64,000 nucleotides of DNA from Euzebyales bacterium (GTDB taxonomy: Bacteria; Actinomycetota; Nitriliruptoria; Euzebyales; JAHELV01): assembly GCA_036374135.1 (NCBI GenBank), contig DASUUK010000112.1, forward strand, positions 1 through 64,000, read 5' to 3'. Each line of letters begins with the position of its first letter. Within the stretch, counting starts at the first letter, position 1. Shown piece by piece: positions 34,406-42,730 of this stretch. Under the pieces are notes generated by a model. The model was not told where the DNA came from and searched no databases. It saw only the letters and a list, made by a program, of their open reading frames with translations. Both the position numbers and the translations under genes were made by a program.

Positions 34406-35275
34406 CTAGGTGGCGGTGGCCTGCAGCAGGTGCAGAGACGAGACGACGTCCTCGGGAAGCGGTCGTCGGTGCCGTCGGACCCATCCGGCGGACCGCAGCG
34501 CCCCAACGAGGCCGACAAGGCCGTCGAGGTCGCGGGGCGCCGTCCGGAGCACGCGCGCGGTCGCGTCCACCGCCTCCGCGCCCCGGTGCCGGGACCACGC
34601 GAACAGCAGCGCGTTGCGCAGGTCGCCACGGCGCCGTCGAACGCTGTCACGGCGGGTCGACGGGCGGTGGTGCGCCACGACGTCGGGCACGTAGGCCAGG
34701 TGCCAGCCGGCGGCGGCGAGATCGGCCGCCAGCCACGCCTCCTCACCCCCGACACCGTCGCGCAGCACGAACCCGCCCACGCTCAGGTAGGCGTCCCGGC
34801 GCACGATGGACATCCCCGCGAGGAACCCCAGCACCGGCACGCCGGGCAGACCCGGGACGCGAGGCAGCGGACTGCCGGCCATCGCCCCGCTGACGGGATC
34901 GTCCCGGCCGTCGTCGCCGACCCGCACGTGGGCCGCCACGACCGCCAGTGTCGGGTGCGCGTCGAGCAGGTCAGCGGCACGCCGCAGTGCGCCCGGCCGC
35001 CACGCGGTGTCGTCGTCACAGAACGCCACGTACGGGCTGGTCGCCGCGCGCGCACCGACCGTGCGCCCGGCCGAGCCGCGGTTGTGGTCGAGCGTGATCA
35101 CGCGGACGTCGGGTCGACGCGCATGGACCGCGGCGGTCGTGCCGTCCGTAGAGCCGTTGTCGACCACGATGACGTGCGGACGCTCGGGCAGGTCGCGCAA
35201 CGCCGCGACGGACTCCGCAGCGTCGGCGGCGCGGTTGCGGGTGATCATCACCGCGTTCACGCGGTCGTCGACCAT
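34406..35275 (-). CDS. GT2-family glycosyltransferase
   Basis: A 289-residue glycosyltransferase of GT-A fold. The nucleotide-sugar domain shows NAVMITRNRAADAAESVAAL, VIVVDNGSTDGTTAAV and VAFCDDDTAWRPGAL with the metal-binding DxD. GFVLRDGVGGEEAWLAADLA contains the catalytic-base region. No membrane helix is visible. GAGGAG lies 7 bases before the ATG at 35275. It is transcribed divergently from the large heptose/carbamoyltransferase operon, sharing a 224-bp control region with it, so it probably adds a sugar to the same product. Donor and acceptor unknown. Confidence 0.88.
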   Translation of the reverse strand: MVDDRVNAVMITRNRAADAAESVAALRDLPERPHVIVVDNGSTDGTTAAVHARRPDVRVITLDHNRGSAGRTVGARAATSPYVAFCDDDTAWRPGALRRAADLLDAHPTLAVVAAHVRVGDDGRDDPVSGAMAGSPLPRVPGLPGVPVLGFLAGMSIVRRDAYLSVGGFVLRDGVGGEEAWLAADLAAAGWHLAYVPDVVAHHRPSTRRDSVRRRRGDLRNALLFAWSRHRGAEAVDATARVLRTAPRDLDGLVGLVGALRSAGWVRRHRRPLPEDVVSSLHLLQATAT

Positions 35276-35499
35276 CGCTGGGCTCCTCTCCCGGTGGCCG
35301 CCACCGTGTGCCCACCTGGCCATGCGGACATTCCTGCGCCGCTGGAATACACATGCGACGAATTTCGTATGCGTGAACCCGTTCTGAGCGGGTAGCAAGG
35401 GGGTCCCTCTCCGGCCAGGTCCCTGCCGGGATACGTCGGCCGTGCCCCCGCCGCACCTGTACATCGCAGCCTGCGGGCTGTCACAGGAAGGTGCGTTGC
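35276..35499. promoter_or_regulatory. Divergent control region of the glycan cluster
   Basis: A 224-base gap between the divergent GT2 gene and the eleven-gene operon. It holds the only AT-rich island in this part of the window (about 35345-35375), with the palindrome ACGAATTTCGT at 35358-35368 flanked by ATGCG repeats. A 5-bp hairpin with CCCG/CGGG arms follows. I see no convincing -35/-10 pair, but both promoters must lie here. Confidence 0.5.
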
Positions 35500-37269
35500 A
35501 TGCGGGTGCTCGGAGTCAACGCCGTGTTCCATGATCCGGCCGCTGCCGTGGTCGTCGACGGCGACATCGTCGCCGCGACCGAGGAGGAGCGGTTCACGCG
35601 GCGCAAGCATGGCAAGCCGCCCGTCCCCTTCGCGACGTGGGAACTGCCGGAGCAGGCCATGCGCTGGTGCCTGGCCGAGGCGGGGCTGCGCGCGAACGAC
35701 CTCGACGCCGTCGCGTACTCGTACGATCCGGACCTGGCCCCGCCTGTGGCGGGCGACGTCGTCGCCGACGACTGGGAGGGCCTGCGGACGCTGTACGCCA
35801 GGCGAGCGCCTCTGTTCCTACGCACCGCGCTGCCCGGACTCGACCCCGAACGGGTGCGCTTCGTGCCGCACCACGTCGCCCACGCGGCGTCGGCGCACCT
35901 CGCCGCGCCGCACCGCGACTCGGCGGTGCTCGTGCTCGACGGCCGTGGTGAGGCGACGTCGCACCTGGCCGGTCTGGCGACCGACGGCCACCTCGACGTG
36001 CTCGCGTCGCAACCACTGCCGCACTCGCTGGGTCTGCTCTACGAGGAGGTCACGGCACACCTCGGGTTCCGCCGCTCCAGCGACGAGTACAAGGTCATGG
36101 CGATGGCGTCATACGGCGCGCCGCGCTGGTTGGGGCAGTTCCGCGAGTTGGTTCGCGCGACGGGCGACGGCGGATTCCGGGTCGAGCCGATCGACTGGTC
36201 GGCGTTCGCTCCGCGGCGTCGTGAAGGCGCCGAGTGGACCGCCGAGCACGCCGACCTTGCGTCGACGGTGCAGATCCGCCTCGAGGAGGTGCTGCTCGAC
36301 CTCAGCCGGTGGTTGCACGACCGGACGGGACGCGACGTGCTCACCCTGGCGGGCGGAGTCGCCCTCAACTGCGTGGCCAACGCGCGGCTGGCGACGGAGG
36401 GGCCGTTCGAGCACATCTGGGTCCAGCCCGCCGCGGGCGATGCGGGCACGGCGCTGGGCGGCGCGCTGCACGTCGCGGCGACGGGCGGTGACCGGGTGGC
36501 ACCGATGACCACCGCGGCGCTCGGCCGGTCGTGGTCCGACGACGAGTTGGCGGCATGGCTGGTGACCGCCGACATCGCGTTCGAGCGTCCCGACGACGTC
36601 GCGGTCGCGGTCGCCGACGTGATCGCCGCCAACGGGATCGTCGCCTGGTTCCAGGGCCGCAGCGAGTACGGTCCACGCGCGCTCGGCCACCGCAGCCTGC
36701 TGGCGAACGCGACCCGGTCCGACAACCTGAAACGGCTCAACGACGTCAAGGGCCGCGAGCAGTTCCGGCCCGTGGCGCCGATGGTGCTGGCCCACCGGGC
36801 CGCGGAGATCTTCGCGGGCCCGCTGCCAAGCCCGTACATGCTGTTCACCCATCGCGTGGACCCCGCGTGGGCCGAGCGCATCCCCGCCGTCGTGCATGTC
36901 GACGGCACCGCGCGGATCCAGACGGTCGACCCCGACGACGAGCCGTTGGTCGCCCGCATGCTCACCGCGCTCGAGCATCGCACCGGCGTGCCGGTGGTCG
37001 TCAACACCAGCCTCAACACCGCAGGGCGGCCGATGGTCGACGACCCCCGGGACGCGCTCGAGTGCTTCGGCTCGGCTCCCGTCGACGCGTTGGCGCTCGG
37101 CCCGTTCCTGATCCGGCGGCGCGGGCTCGCGGGCGGGGATCGTCAGGGCGAGGGCGAGCGCAGCGAGCCGGTGGGCGGGGATCGTCAGGGCGAGGGCGAG
37201 CGCAGCGAGCCGGTGGGCGGGGATCGTCAGGGCGAGGGCGAGCGCAGCGAGCCGGTGGTGGGCGCATGA
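35500..37269 (+). CDS. Carbamoyltransferase (NodU/CmcH/TobZ family)
   Basis: A 589-residue carbamoyltransferase. These enzymes make carbamoyl-adenylate in a C-terminal Sua5/YrdC-like part and transfer the carbamoyl group in an N-terminal Kae1-like part onto a sugar hydroxyl. Visible are GVNAVFHDPAAAVVVDG near residue 5, RFVPHHVAHAASAHLAAPHR with the metal-binding histidines near 122, HSLGLLYEEVTAHLGFR, LTLAGGVALNCVANARL, and SEYGPRALGHRSLLANATR with VKGREQFRPVAPMV. The enzyme proper ends near RRRG around residue 542; after it come three identical 14-residue repeats (GGDRQGEGERSEPV) and VVGA. AGGAAGG is 8 bases before the ATG. It starts the overlapped operon, so it probably carbamoylates the heptose-containing product. 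Confidence 0.92.
   Translation: MRVLGVNAVFHDPAAAVVVDGDIVAATEEERFTRRKHGKPPVPFATWELPEQAMRWCLAEAGLRANDLDAVAYSYDPDLAPPVAGDVVADDWEGLRTLYARRAPLFLRTALPGLDPERVRFVPHHVAHAASAHLAAPHRDSAVLVLDGRGEATSHLAGLATDGHLDVLASQPLPHSLGLLYEEVTAHLGFRRSSDEYKVMAMASYGAPRWLGQFRELVRATGDGGFRVEPIDWSAFAPRRREGAEWTAEHADLASTVQIRLEEVLLDLSRWLHDRTGRDVLTLAGGVALNCVANARLATEGPFEHIWVQPAAGDAGTALGGALHVAATGGDRVAPMTTAALGRSWSDDELAAWLVTADIAFERPDDVAVAVADVIAANGIVAWFQGRSEYGPRALGHRSLLANATRSDNLKRLNDVKGREQFRPVAPMVLAHRAAEIFAGPLPSPYMLFTHRVDPAWAERIPAVVHVDGTARIQTVDPDDEPLVARMLTALEHRTGVPVVVNTSLNTAGRPMVDDPRDALECFGSAPVDALALGPFLIRRRGLAGGDRQGEGERSEPVGGDRQGEGERSEPVGGDRQGEGERSEPVVGA
37131..37256 (+). repeat. Three perfect 42-bp tandem repeats inside the carbamoyltransferase C-terminus
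   Basis: Three head-to-tail identical units starting GGGCGGGGATCGTCAGGG at 37131, 37173 and 37215. The unit is 42 bp, so copy-number change keeps the frame. Each encodes GGDRQGEGERSEPV. The unit ends 10 bases before the ATG of the next gene, so its ribosome site falls in or next to the last copy. Confidence 0.9.
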
Positions 37270-38765
37270 CCGGCGACGTCACGGTGGTCGTACCCACGAT
37301 CGGCCGACCATCGCTGGAACACCTGCTGACGTCGCTGGCGGCCGCGGACGGCCCGGCGCCCGCCGCAGTCCTGCTGGTCGACGACCGCCATGACGCCACG
37401 GCACCGCTGTCGACCGGCCCGCTCGTGCCACCGTTGGACGACCGCGTCCGCGTGCTCCCGGGATTTGCGCGCGGACCGGCCGCGGCCCGCAATGTCGGCT
37501 GGCGGGCCGCGTCCACGCCGTGGGTCGCGTTCCTCGACGACGACGTCGAGGTGGAGCCCGACTGGCTCGCCCGGCTCGCCGCCGATCTGGACGTCGGCGG
37601 TGAGGTCGCCGGCAGCCAGGGGCGCATCTCGGTGCCGTTGCCCGGTGACCGACCAGCGACGGACTGGGAGCGCAACGTCGCCGGGCTCGAACGGGCGCGC
37701 TGGGCCACCGCCGACATGGCGTACCGGCGCAGCGCACTGGTGGCGGTCGGCGGCTTCGACGAGCGCTTCCAGCGCGCGTACCGCGAGGACGCGGACCTGG
37801 GGCTGCGCGTCACCGACCGCGGCTGGCGGATCGTGCCGGGCCGCCGTGGCGTGCGCCATCCGGTACGCCCCGCAGGGCCGTGGATCAGCATCGCACTGCA
37901 ACGCGGCAACGCCGACGATCCGCGGATGCGCGTGCGTCACGGCGCCGACTGGCGGCGTCGTGCGGAGGTCGCCCGCGGTCGCAGGCGACGGCACCTCGTG
38001 GCGACGGCGGCTCTGGTCACGGCCGTCGTCGCCGCGGGCGCCGGACACCGGCGGCTCGCGGGCGGCGCCTTCGCCGGATGGGCGGCCGTGACGACCGCGT
38101 TCGCCGGCGAGCGGATCGCACCCGGACCGCGGACAGCGGACGAGGTCGCGACGATGGCCGCCACGAGCGTTGCGATACCGCCTGCGGCCACCTGGCACTG
38201 GCTCGCGGGCTGGGTCCGCGTGCTGCGTGAGGGCGTCCCGCGGCCGGGGGCCGCGGCGGTGCTGTTCGATCGCGACGGCACGCTGGTCACCGACGTCGCT
38301 TACAACGGCGACCCTGACAAGGTCGCACTGCGTGACGGAGCACGCGACGCCGTCGCCATGATCCGCGAGGCCGGCGTGCCGACCGCGGTCGTGTCCAACC
38401 AGAGCGGCGTGGCCCGCGGACTCGTGACTCCGGCACAGGTCGACGCGGTCAACACTCGCGTCGAGGAACTGCTCGGCCCGCTGGGGCCCTGGGTGGTGTG
38501 CCCGCACGGCCCCGACGACGGCTGTGGGTGCCGCAAGCCACTGCCAGGGATGATCGTCGAAGCGGCCCGGCGGTTGGGTGTCGACGTCCGACGGTGCGTC
38601 GTCATCGGCGACATCGGCAGCGACATCGCCGCCGCGCACGCTGCCGGCGCCAGCGCCGTCCTGGTGCCGACGGCGGTCACGCGGGACGACGAGGTCGCGG
38701 CCGCACCGGTCGTGGCGACCGACCTCCGCCATGCCGCCGAGCTCGCGCTCGGGGGCTGGTCATGA
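37266..38765 (+). CDS. Fusion: GT2 glycosyltransferase - membrane segments - HAD-IIIA phosphatase (GmhB-like)
   Basis: A 499-residue two-function protein. Residues of about 1-230 are a GT2 glycosyltransferase: VTVVVPTIGRPSLEHLL, PWVAFLDDDVEVEPDWLARL with the DxD, GGFDERFQRAYREDADLGLR. Residues of about 238-325 hold two or three hydrophobic segments. Residues 330-499 are a HAD-IIIA phosphatase like D-glycero-D-manno-heptose 1,7-bisphosphate phosphatase: VLFDRDGTLVTDVAYN with D335 and D337, VSNQSGVARGL, the zinc site VCPHGPDDGCGCRKP, and VVIGDIGSDIAAAHAAGAS. The ATG overlaps the carbamoyltransferase TGA by 4 bases. The phosphatase part supplies the step between the two HldE activities, joined to a glycosyltransferase in one chain. 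Confidence 0.9.
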   Translation: MTGDVTVVVPTIGRPSLEHLLTSLAAADGPAPAAVLLVDDRHDATAPLSTGPLVPPLDDRVRVLPGFARGPAAARNVGWRAASTPWVAFLDDDVEVEPDWLARLAADLDVGGEVAGSQGRISVPLPGDRPATDWERNVAGLERARWATADMAYRRSALVAVGGFDERFQRAYREDADLGLRVTDRGWRIVPGRRGVRHPVRPAGPWISIALQRGNADDPRMRVRHGADWRRRAEVARGRRRRHLVATAALVTAVVAAGAGHRRLAGGAFAGWAAVTTAFAGERIAPGPRTADEVATMAATSVAIPPAATWHWLAGWVRVLREGVPRPGAAAVLFDRDGTLVTDVAYNGDPDKVALRDGARDAVAMIREAGVPTAVVSNQSGVARGLVTPAQVDAVNTRVEELLGPLGPWVVCPHGPDDGCGCRKPLPGMIVEAARRLGVDVRRCVVIGDIGSDIAAAHAAGASAVLVPTAVTRDDEVAAAPVVATDLRHAAELALGGWS

Positions 38766-39868
38766 GTGATGCGCCACACGTCCCGGCCTCGAGTAGCGAC
38801 AGCGGTAGGCCGCATGTGCTCGTGGTTCGTCCCGACAACGTCGGCGACGTGCTGTTGGCCGGGCCAGCGATCCGGGCGGTGGCCGCAGGTGCGGACAGGG
38901 TCACGCTGTGGTGCGGTCCGAACGGCCGCGCGGCGGCCGAACTGCTGCCCGGCGTCGACGCCATCGTCGAACACCCAGCCGACTGGATCGACCCGGACGC
39001 ACGCGTGGTCGACCGCAGGCGGACGCTGGGACTGGTCGACGACCTCGCTGGTCGCGGGATCGATCAGGCGGTCGTGCTGACGTCGTTCCACCAGTCGCCT
39101 CTGCCGACGGCGCTGCTGCTGCGGTTGGCGGGCGTCCCCACGATCGCCGCGATCAGTGAGGACTTCCCGGGCGCCCTGTTGGACGTCCGTCACCGCGTCG
39201 CCGACGACGTCCACGAGGTGGAGCGGTCGCTGTCGTTGGTGGCGACGCTGGGGCACCGGTTGCCTCGGGGCGACCATGGCGGGCTGGAGATCACGCGCCG
39301 GTCCGCCGCGGACCGGCGGCCGGACGCCGCGCGCGTGATCGTGCATCCGGGTGCGTCGGCTCCCGCACGGACGTGGACACCCGAGCGGTACCGCTCGCTG
39401 GTCACGGCCCTGGGCACAGCGGGTTGGGAGGTGACCGTCACCGGAGGCCCCGGCGAGCGGGCGCTGACTGCCCGGATCGCCGCCGGCCTGGACGCCTTCG
39501 ACGCCGGCGGCACGACGACGCTGGCGGCGCTGGCCGACCTGCTGGCGGGCAGCGCCGCGTTGGTCACCGGCAACACGGGTCCCGCGCACCTGGCCGCGGC
39601 GGTCGGCACGCCGGTCGTGTCGTTGTTCGCGCCGACGGTGCCAGCCGTACGTTGGCGTCCCTGGGGCGTTCCCAACGTGCTGCTGGGCGACCACGCCATC
39701 GCCTGTGCCGGCTGTCGTGCCATCAGGTGCCCGCTGCCCGGTCACCCGTGCCTGGATGCGGTCACCACCGACGATGTGATCGGCGCGCTGCGTCGCGTTG
39801 TGTCGGACCGCGACCGAACGCTGCCTCCGACCGTGGTCGGCCGGCCACACCCCGTGGTGGCGCGATGA
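38762..39868 (+). CDS. GT9-family (heptosyltransferase-like) glycosyltransferase
   Basis: A 368-residue GT-B glycosyltransferase of family 9, to which ADP-heptose:LPS heptosyltransferases belong. VLVVRPDNVGDVLLAGPAIR opens the first Rossmann domain near residue 18. In the second, VIVHPGASAPARTWTPERYR, VTVTGGPGERALT and VTGNTGPAHLAAAVGTPVVS form the ADP-sugar site. CAGCRAIRCPLPGHPCLDAV near the end has the cysteine cluster often seen in GT9 proteins. ATG overlaps the previous TGA by 4 bases. With GmhA and HldE in the same operon the likely donor is ADP-heptose. A second GT9 gene lies at 44.8 kb. Confidence 0.9.
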   Translation: MSDAPHVPASSSDSGRPHVLVVRPDNVGDVLLAGPAIRAVAAGADRVTLWCGPNGRAAAELLPGVDAIVEHPADWIDPDARVVDRRRTLGLVDDLAGRGIDQAVVLTSFHQSPLPTALLLRLAGVPTIAAISEDFPGALLDVRHRVADDVHEVERSLSLVATLGHRLPRGDHGGLEITRRSAADRRPDAARVIVHPGASAPARTWTPERYRSLVTALGTAGWEVTVTGGPGERALTARIAAGLDAFDAGGTTTLAALADLLAGSAALVTGNTGPAHLAAAVGTPVVSLFAPTVPAVRWRPWGVPNVLLGDHAIACAGCRAIRCPLPGHPCLDAVTTDDVIGALRRVVSDRDRTLPPTVVGRPHPVVAR

Positions 39869-40818
39869 GGGTGCTGCTGTGGCACGTGCACGGGTCCTAC
39901 ACCACGTCACTGGTGCACGGGGACCACACCTGGCTCCTGCCTGTCGAGCCAGGCCGTGGCCCCGACGGCCGCGGGCGGGCTCGCACCTGGGACTGGCCAC
40001 CGTCGGCGGTCGAGGTGTCGCGGCGGGAGTGCGCGGCGACCGACGTCGACGTGGTCGTGCTGCAGCGCCCCGAGGAGCTGCACGGCCTGGCCGAACGCTG
40101 GCTCGGCGGGCGTCGGCCGGGGCGCGACGTCCCGGCCGTGTACCTGGAGCACAACGCGCCGCAGGGACGGATCAACGATCTGCACCACCCGGCCGCCGAC
40201 CGCGACGACCTGCGCGTCGTCCACGTGACACACTGCAACGACCTGCTGTGGGACTGCGGGTCGACGCCGACGACCGTCGTCGAGCACGGCATCGTCGACC
40301 CCGGTCAGCGCTACACGGGTGAACTCGCCCGCGCGGCCATGGTGATCAACGACCCGGTGCGCAGAGCGCGGGTGACCGGCACCGATCTGCTGCCCCGCTT
40401 CGCCGCCGCCGGTCCGATCGACCTGTACGGCATGGGCGCCGACGACGTCGACGTCGACGACGTCACCTCCCACGACGACGTGCACCAGGCGCGCATGCAC
40501 GACGAGCTGGCACGACGACGTGTCTATGTGCATCCCATCCGCTGGACCTCTCTGGGGCTGTCGCTGCTCGAGGCCATGCACCTGGGCATGCCGGTGGTCG
40601 CCGTCGGCACGACCGAGGCCTTCGAGGCGGTGCCTGCCGAGGCAGGCGTGGTGTCCACCGACGTCGACCGCCTGGTCGACGCCACGCGCGCGTTGCTGGC
40701 CGATCAGGCACTGGCGCGGGCACACGGAGACAAGGCACGGACGGCCGCGCTGTCACGGTACGGCCTGGGCCGGTTCCTGCAGGACTGGGATCGACTGCTC
40801 GAGGAGGTCACCACGTGA
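39865..40818 (+). CDS. Glycosyltransferase (GT4-like, GT-B fold)
   Basis: A 317-residue glycosyltransferase with short N-terminal domain. MRVLLWHVHGSYTTSLVHGD is an unusual opening for the family and recurs in uncharacterised actinobacterial proteins next to heptose genes, as far as I recall. The C-terminal domain carries RVYVHPIRWTSLGLSLLEAM and HLGMPVVAVGTTEAFEAVP, the donor-phosphate and Glu-x7-Glu-like area of GT4 enzymes. No membrane helix. ATG overlaps the preceding TGA (ATGA), and its own TGA overlaps the next GTG. Donor unknown. Confidence 0.82.
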   Translation: MRVLLWHVHGSYTTSLVHGDHTWLLPVEPGRGPDGRGRARTWDWPPSAVEVSRRECAATDVDVVVLQRPEELHGLAERWLGGRRPGRDVPAVYLEHNAPQGRINDLHHPAADRDDLRVVHVTHCNDLLWDCGSTPTTVVEHGIVDPGQRYTGELARAAMVINDPVRRARVTGTDLLPRFAAAGPIDLYGMGADDVDVDDVTSHDDVHQARMHDELARRRVYVHPIRWTSLGLSLLEAMHLGMPVVAVGTTEAFEAVPAEAGVVSTDVDRLVDATRALLADQALARAHGDKARTAALSRYGLGRFLQDWDRLLEEVTT

Positions 40819-42041
40819 GGATCGCCATGGTGTCAGAGCACGCCAGCCCGCTCGCGGCCATCGCCGGCGAGGACGCGGGCGGGCAGAACGTGCACGTGGC
40901 GGCGCTGTCGACGCAGCTGGCGCGGGCGGGCCACGAGGTCACGGTCTGGACCCGGCGTGACGACGCCCAACTGCCGCCACGTGTCACGCGCGCCGGCGTC
41001 ACGATCGAGCACGTGGCCGCTGGCCCGCCCGCACAGGTCGCGAAGGACGACCTGCCCCGCTGGATGGGCGACTTCTCGGACGTGCTGGCCCACCGGTGGG
41101 AGGCCGATCCTCCGGAGGTCGTGCACGCCCACTTCTGGATGTCCGGTGCCGCGGCGCTGCGCGCCAGACCTCCGGCGAGCGTGGTGGTGCACACCTTCCA
41201 CGCCCTGGGTGTCGTCAAGCGTCGCCATCTGCGTGCCGACGACCCGAGCCCGCGCGAGCGACTCGCGACCGAGCGGACGATCGCGCTGAGCGCCGACCGT
41301 GTGATCGCCACATGCCGCGACGAGGTCGCCGAACTCGTCGCGCTCGATGCCGACGCCGCGCGGATCGACGTGGTGCCATGCGGCGTCGACCTGTCGACGT
41401 TCACGCCAGCGGGACCACGTGACCGAAGAGGGCGCCGCCGGCGGATCGTCGTGCTCGGCCGCCTGGTCGCGCGCAAGGGCGTCGACGACGTGATCCGCGC
41501 GCTGGCGCTGCTGCCGCGCGACGTCGAACTGGTCGTCGCCGGCGGCCCCACGACAGACGGCCTCGACCGTGATGCCGAGGCGGGTCGGCTGCGGTACCTG
41601 GCGGCCACCCTGGGAGTGGCCGACCGGGTCGTCATGCTCGGGGCGGTGCCACGCGACCGGGTACCCGCACTGTTGCGCTCGGCCGACGCGGTGGTCTGCA
41701 CCCCCTGGTACGAGCCGTTCGGCATCGTCCCGCTGGAGGCGATGGCCTGCGGCGTCCCCGTCGTTGCCAGCGCGGTCGGCGGGATGCTCGACAGCGTCGT
41801 CGACGGCCGCACGGGCCTTCATGTGCCACCGCACGATCCCAGCGCCATCGCCGCCGCGGTCGGCCGTCTCCTGGACGACGCCCGGTTGCGGCGACGGATG
41901 GGCGTGGCGGGACGGCGGCGGGCCGTGCACTGCTTCGGCTGGGACGCCGTGGCGCGAGCGACGCTGCGTTCGTACCGCCGTGCCATGTGGGCCGCCCCGC
42001 CACCACGCCGGTCGCTGGTACCGCAGGTGGCAGGCCGATGA
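40815..42041 (+). CDS. GT4-family glycosyltransferase
   Basis: A 408-residue retaining GT-B glycosyltransferase of family 4. EDAGGQNVHVAALSTQLARA near residue 20 binds the donor; HAHFWMSGAAALR and VVHTFHALGVVKRRH are the acceptor-side blocks shared with sucrose-phosphate-synthase-like and MshA-like enzymes. The second domain has VVLGRLVARKGVDDVIRAL and WYEPFGIVPLEAMACGVPVV, with the Glu-x7-Glu motif. GTG start overlaps the previous TGA, and its TGA overlaps the GmhA ATG. The family often transfers glucose, GlcNAc or mannose, so it may extend the heptose chain. Exact donor not predictable. Confidence 0.9.
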   Translation: MRIAMVSEHASPLAAIAGEDAGGQNVHVAALSTQLARAGHEVTVWTRRDDAQLPPRVTRAGVTIEHVAAGPPAQVAKDDLPRWMGDFSDVLAHRWEADPPEVVHAHFWMSGAAALRARPPASVVVHTFHALGVVKRRHLRADDPSPRERLATERTIALSADRVIATCRDEVAELVALDADAARIDVVPCGVDLSTFTPAGPRDRRGRRRRIVVLGRLVARKGVDDVIRALALLPRDVELVVAGGPTTDGLDRDAEAGRLRYLAATLGVADRVVMLGAVPRDRVPALLRSADAVVCTPWYEPFGIVPLEAMACGVPVVASAVGGMLDSVVDGRTGLHVPPHDPSAIAAAVGRLLDDARLRRRMGVAGRRRAVHCFGWDAVARATLRSYRRAMWAAPPPRRSLVPQVAGR

Positions 42042-42730
42042 GCGTCACCACCGAACCGGTGTCGGCGCGCGGCGCCGACGGTACCGCGCACGTGGATGCA
42101 CTGATCGGCGCGACGCGGTCACTGCGCCGCCAGGTGGCCGACATCGAGCGGCTGGGTGAGGCGTTGGCGACGGTCCTGCTGGCCGGGGGCCGACTGCTGG
42201 CGGCCGGCAACGGCGGCAGCGCCGCGCAGGCACAGCACCTGACCGCCGAACTGGTCGGCCGCTTCCGCGGCGAGCGCCAGCCGCTGTCGGCGATCGCGCT
42301 GCACGCCGACACCTCGAGCCTGACAGCGATCGGCAACGACTACGGACCCGGCGAGATGTACGCCCGACAGGTCGTCGCACACGGCCGCGACGGCGACGTC
42401 CTGGTCGCGCTGTCGACGTCGGGTCGCAGCACGAACGTGTTGACGGCGGCCGATGCCGCCCGCGACGTCGGCGTCGCCATCTGGGGCCTGACGGGACCCC
42501 GACCCAACCCGCTGGCCGACCGTTGCGACGAGGTCGTCGCGGTCGATGCGGGATCGACGGCGACGGTCCAGGAGCTGCACCTCGTGGTCATCCATCTGCT
42601 GTGCGCGGCCGTCGACGCGGCGGTGGATCGCCGCCGGCCGCGATCCGTGTACGCCCTGAGCCCGTCCCACGGCAACGGCGGTCGCCACACCTCCGGTGCC
42701 GCGGAGAACGACACAGGGAGGAGCGCCTGA
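42038..42730 (+). CDS. gmhA: D-sedoheptulose-7-phosphate isomerase
   Basis: A 230-residue SIS-domain protein, phosphoheptose isomerase. It turns sedoheptulose 7-phosphate into D-glycero-D-manno-heptose 7-phosphate, the first committed step to heptose. GGRLLAAGNGGSAAQAQHLT near residue 50, ELVGRFRGERQPLSAIALHA, LTAIGNDYGPGEMYARQV and LVALSTSGRSTNVLTAA are the GmhA blocks; the final helix supplies QELHLVVIHLLC with the catalytic His region. A tail of about 35 residues after the domain is disordered in character. ATG overlaps the previous TGA. Directly followed by hldE with one shared base, so both make ADP-heptose. Confidence 0.92.
   Translation: MSVTTEPVSARGADGTAHVDALIGATRSLRRQVADIERLGEALATVLLAGGRLLAAGNGGSAAQAQHLTAELVGRFRGERQPLSAIALHADTSSLTAIGNDYGPGEMYARQVVAHGRDGDVLVALSTSGRSTNVLTAADAARDVGVAIWGLTGPRPNPLADRCDEVVAVDAGSTATVQELHLVVIHLLCAAVDAAVDRRRPRSVYALSPSHGNGGRHTSGAAENDTGRSA

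Noticed and set aside
37131-37256. CRISPR-like array
   Set aside because: Units are directly adjacent, with no spacers, and are translated within a gene.
41987-42730. Longer GmhA form starting inside the GT4 gene
   Set aside because: The upstream part is the GT4 coding region in another frame; the ATG at 42038 gives the ATGA overlap shared by the other junctions.
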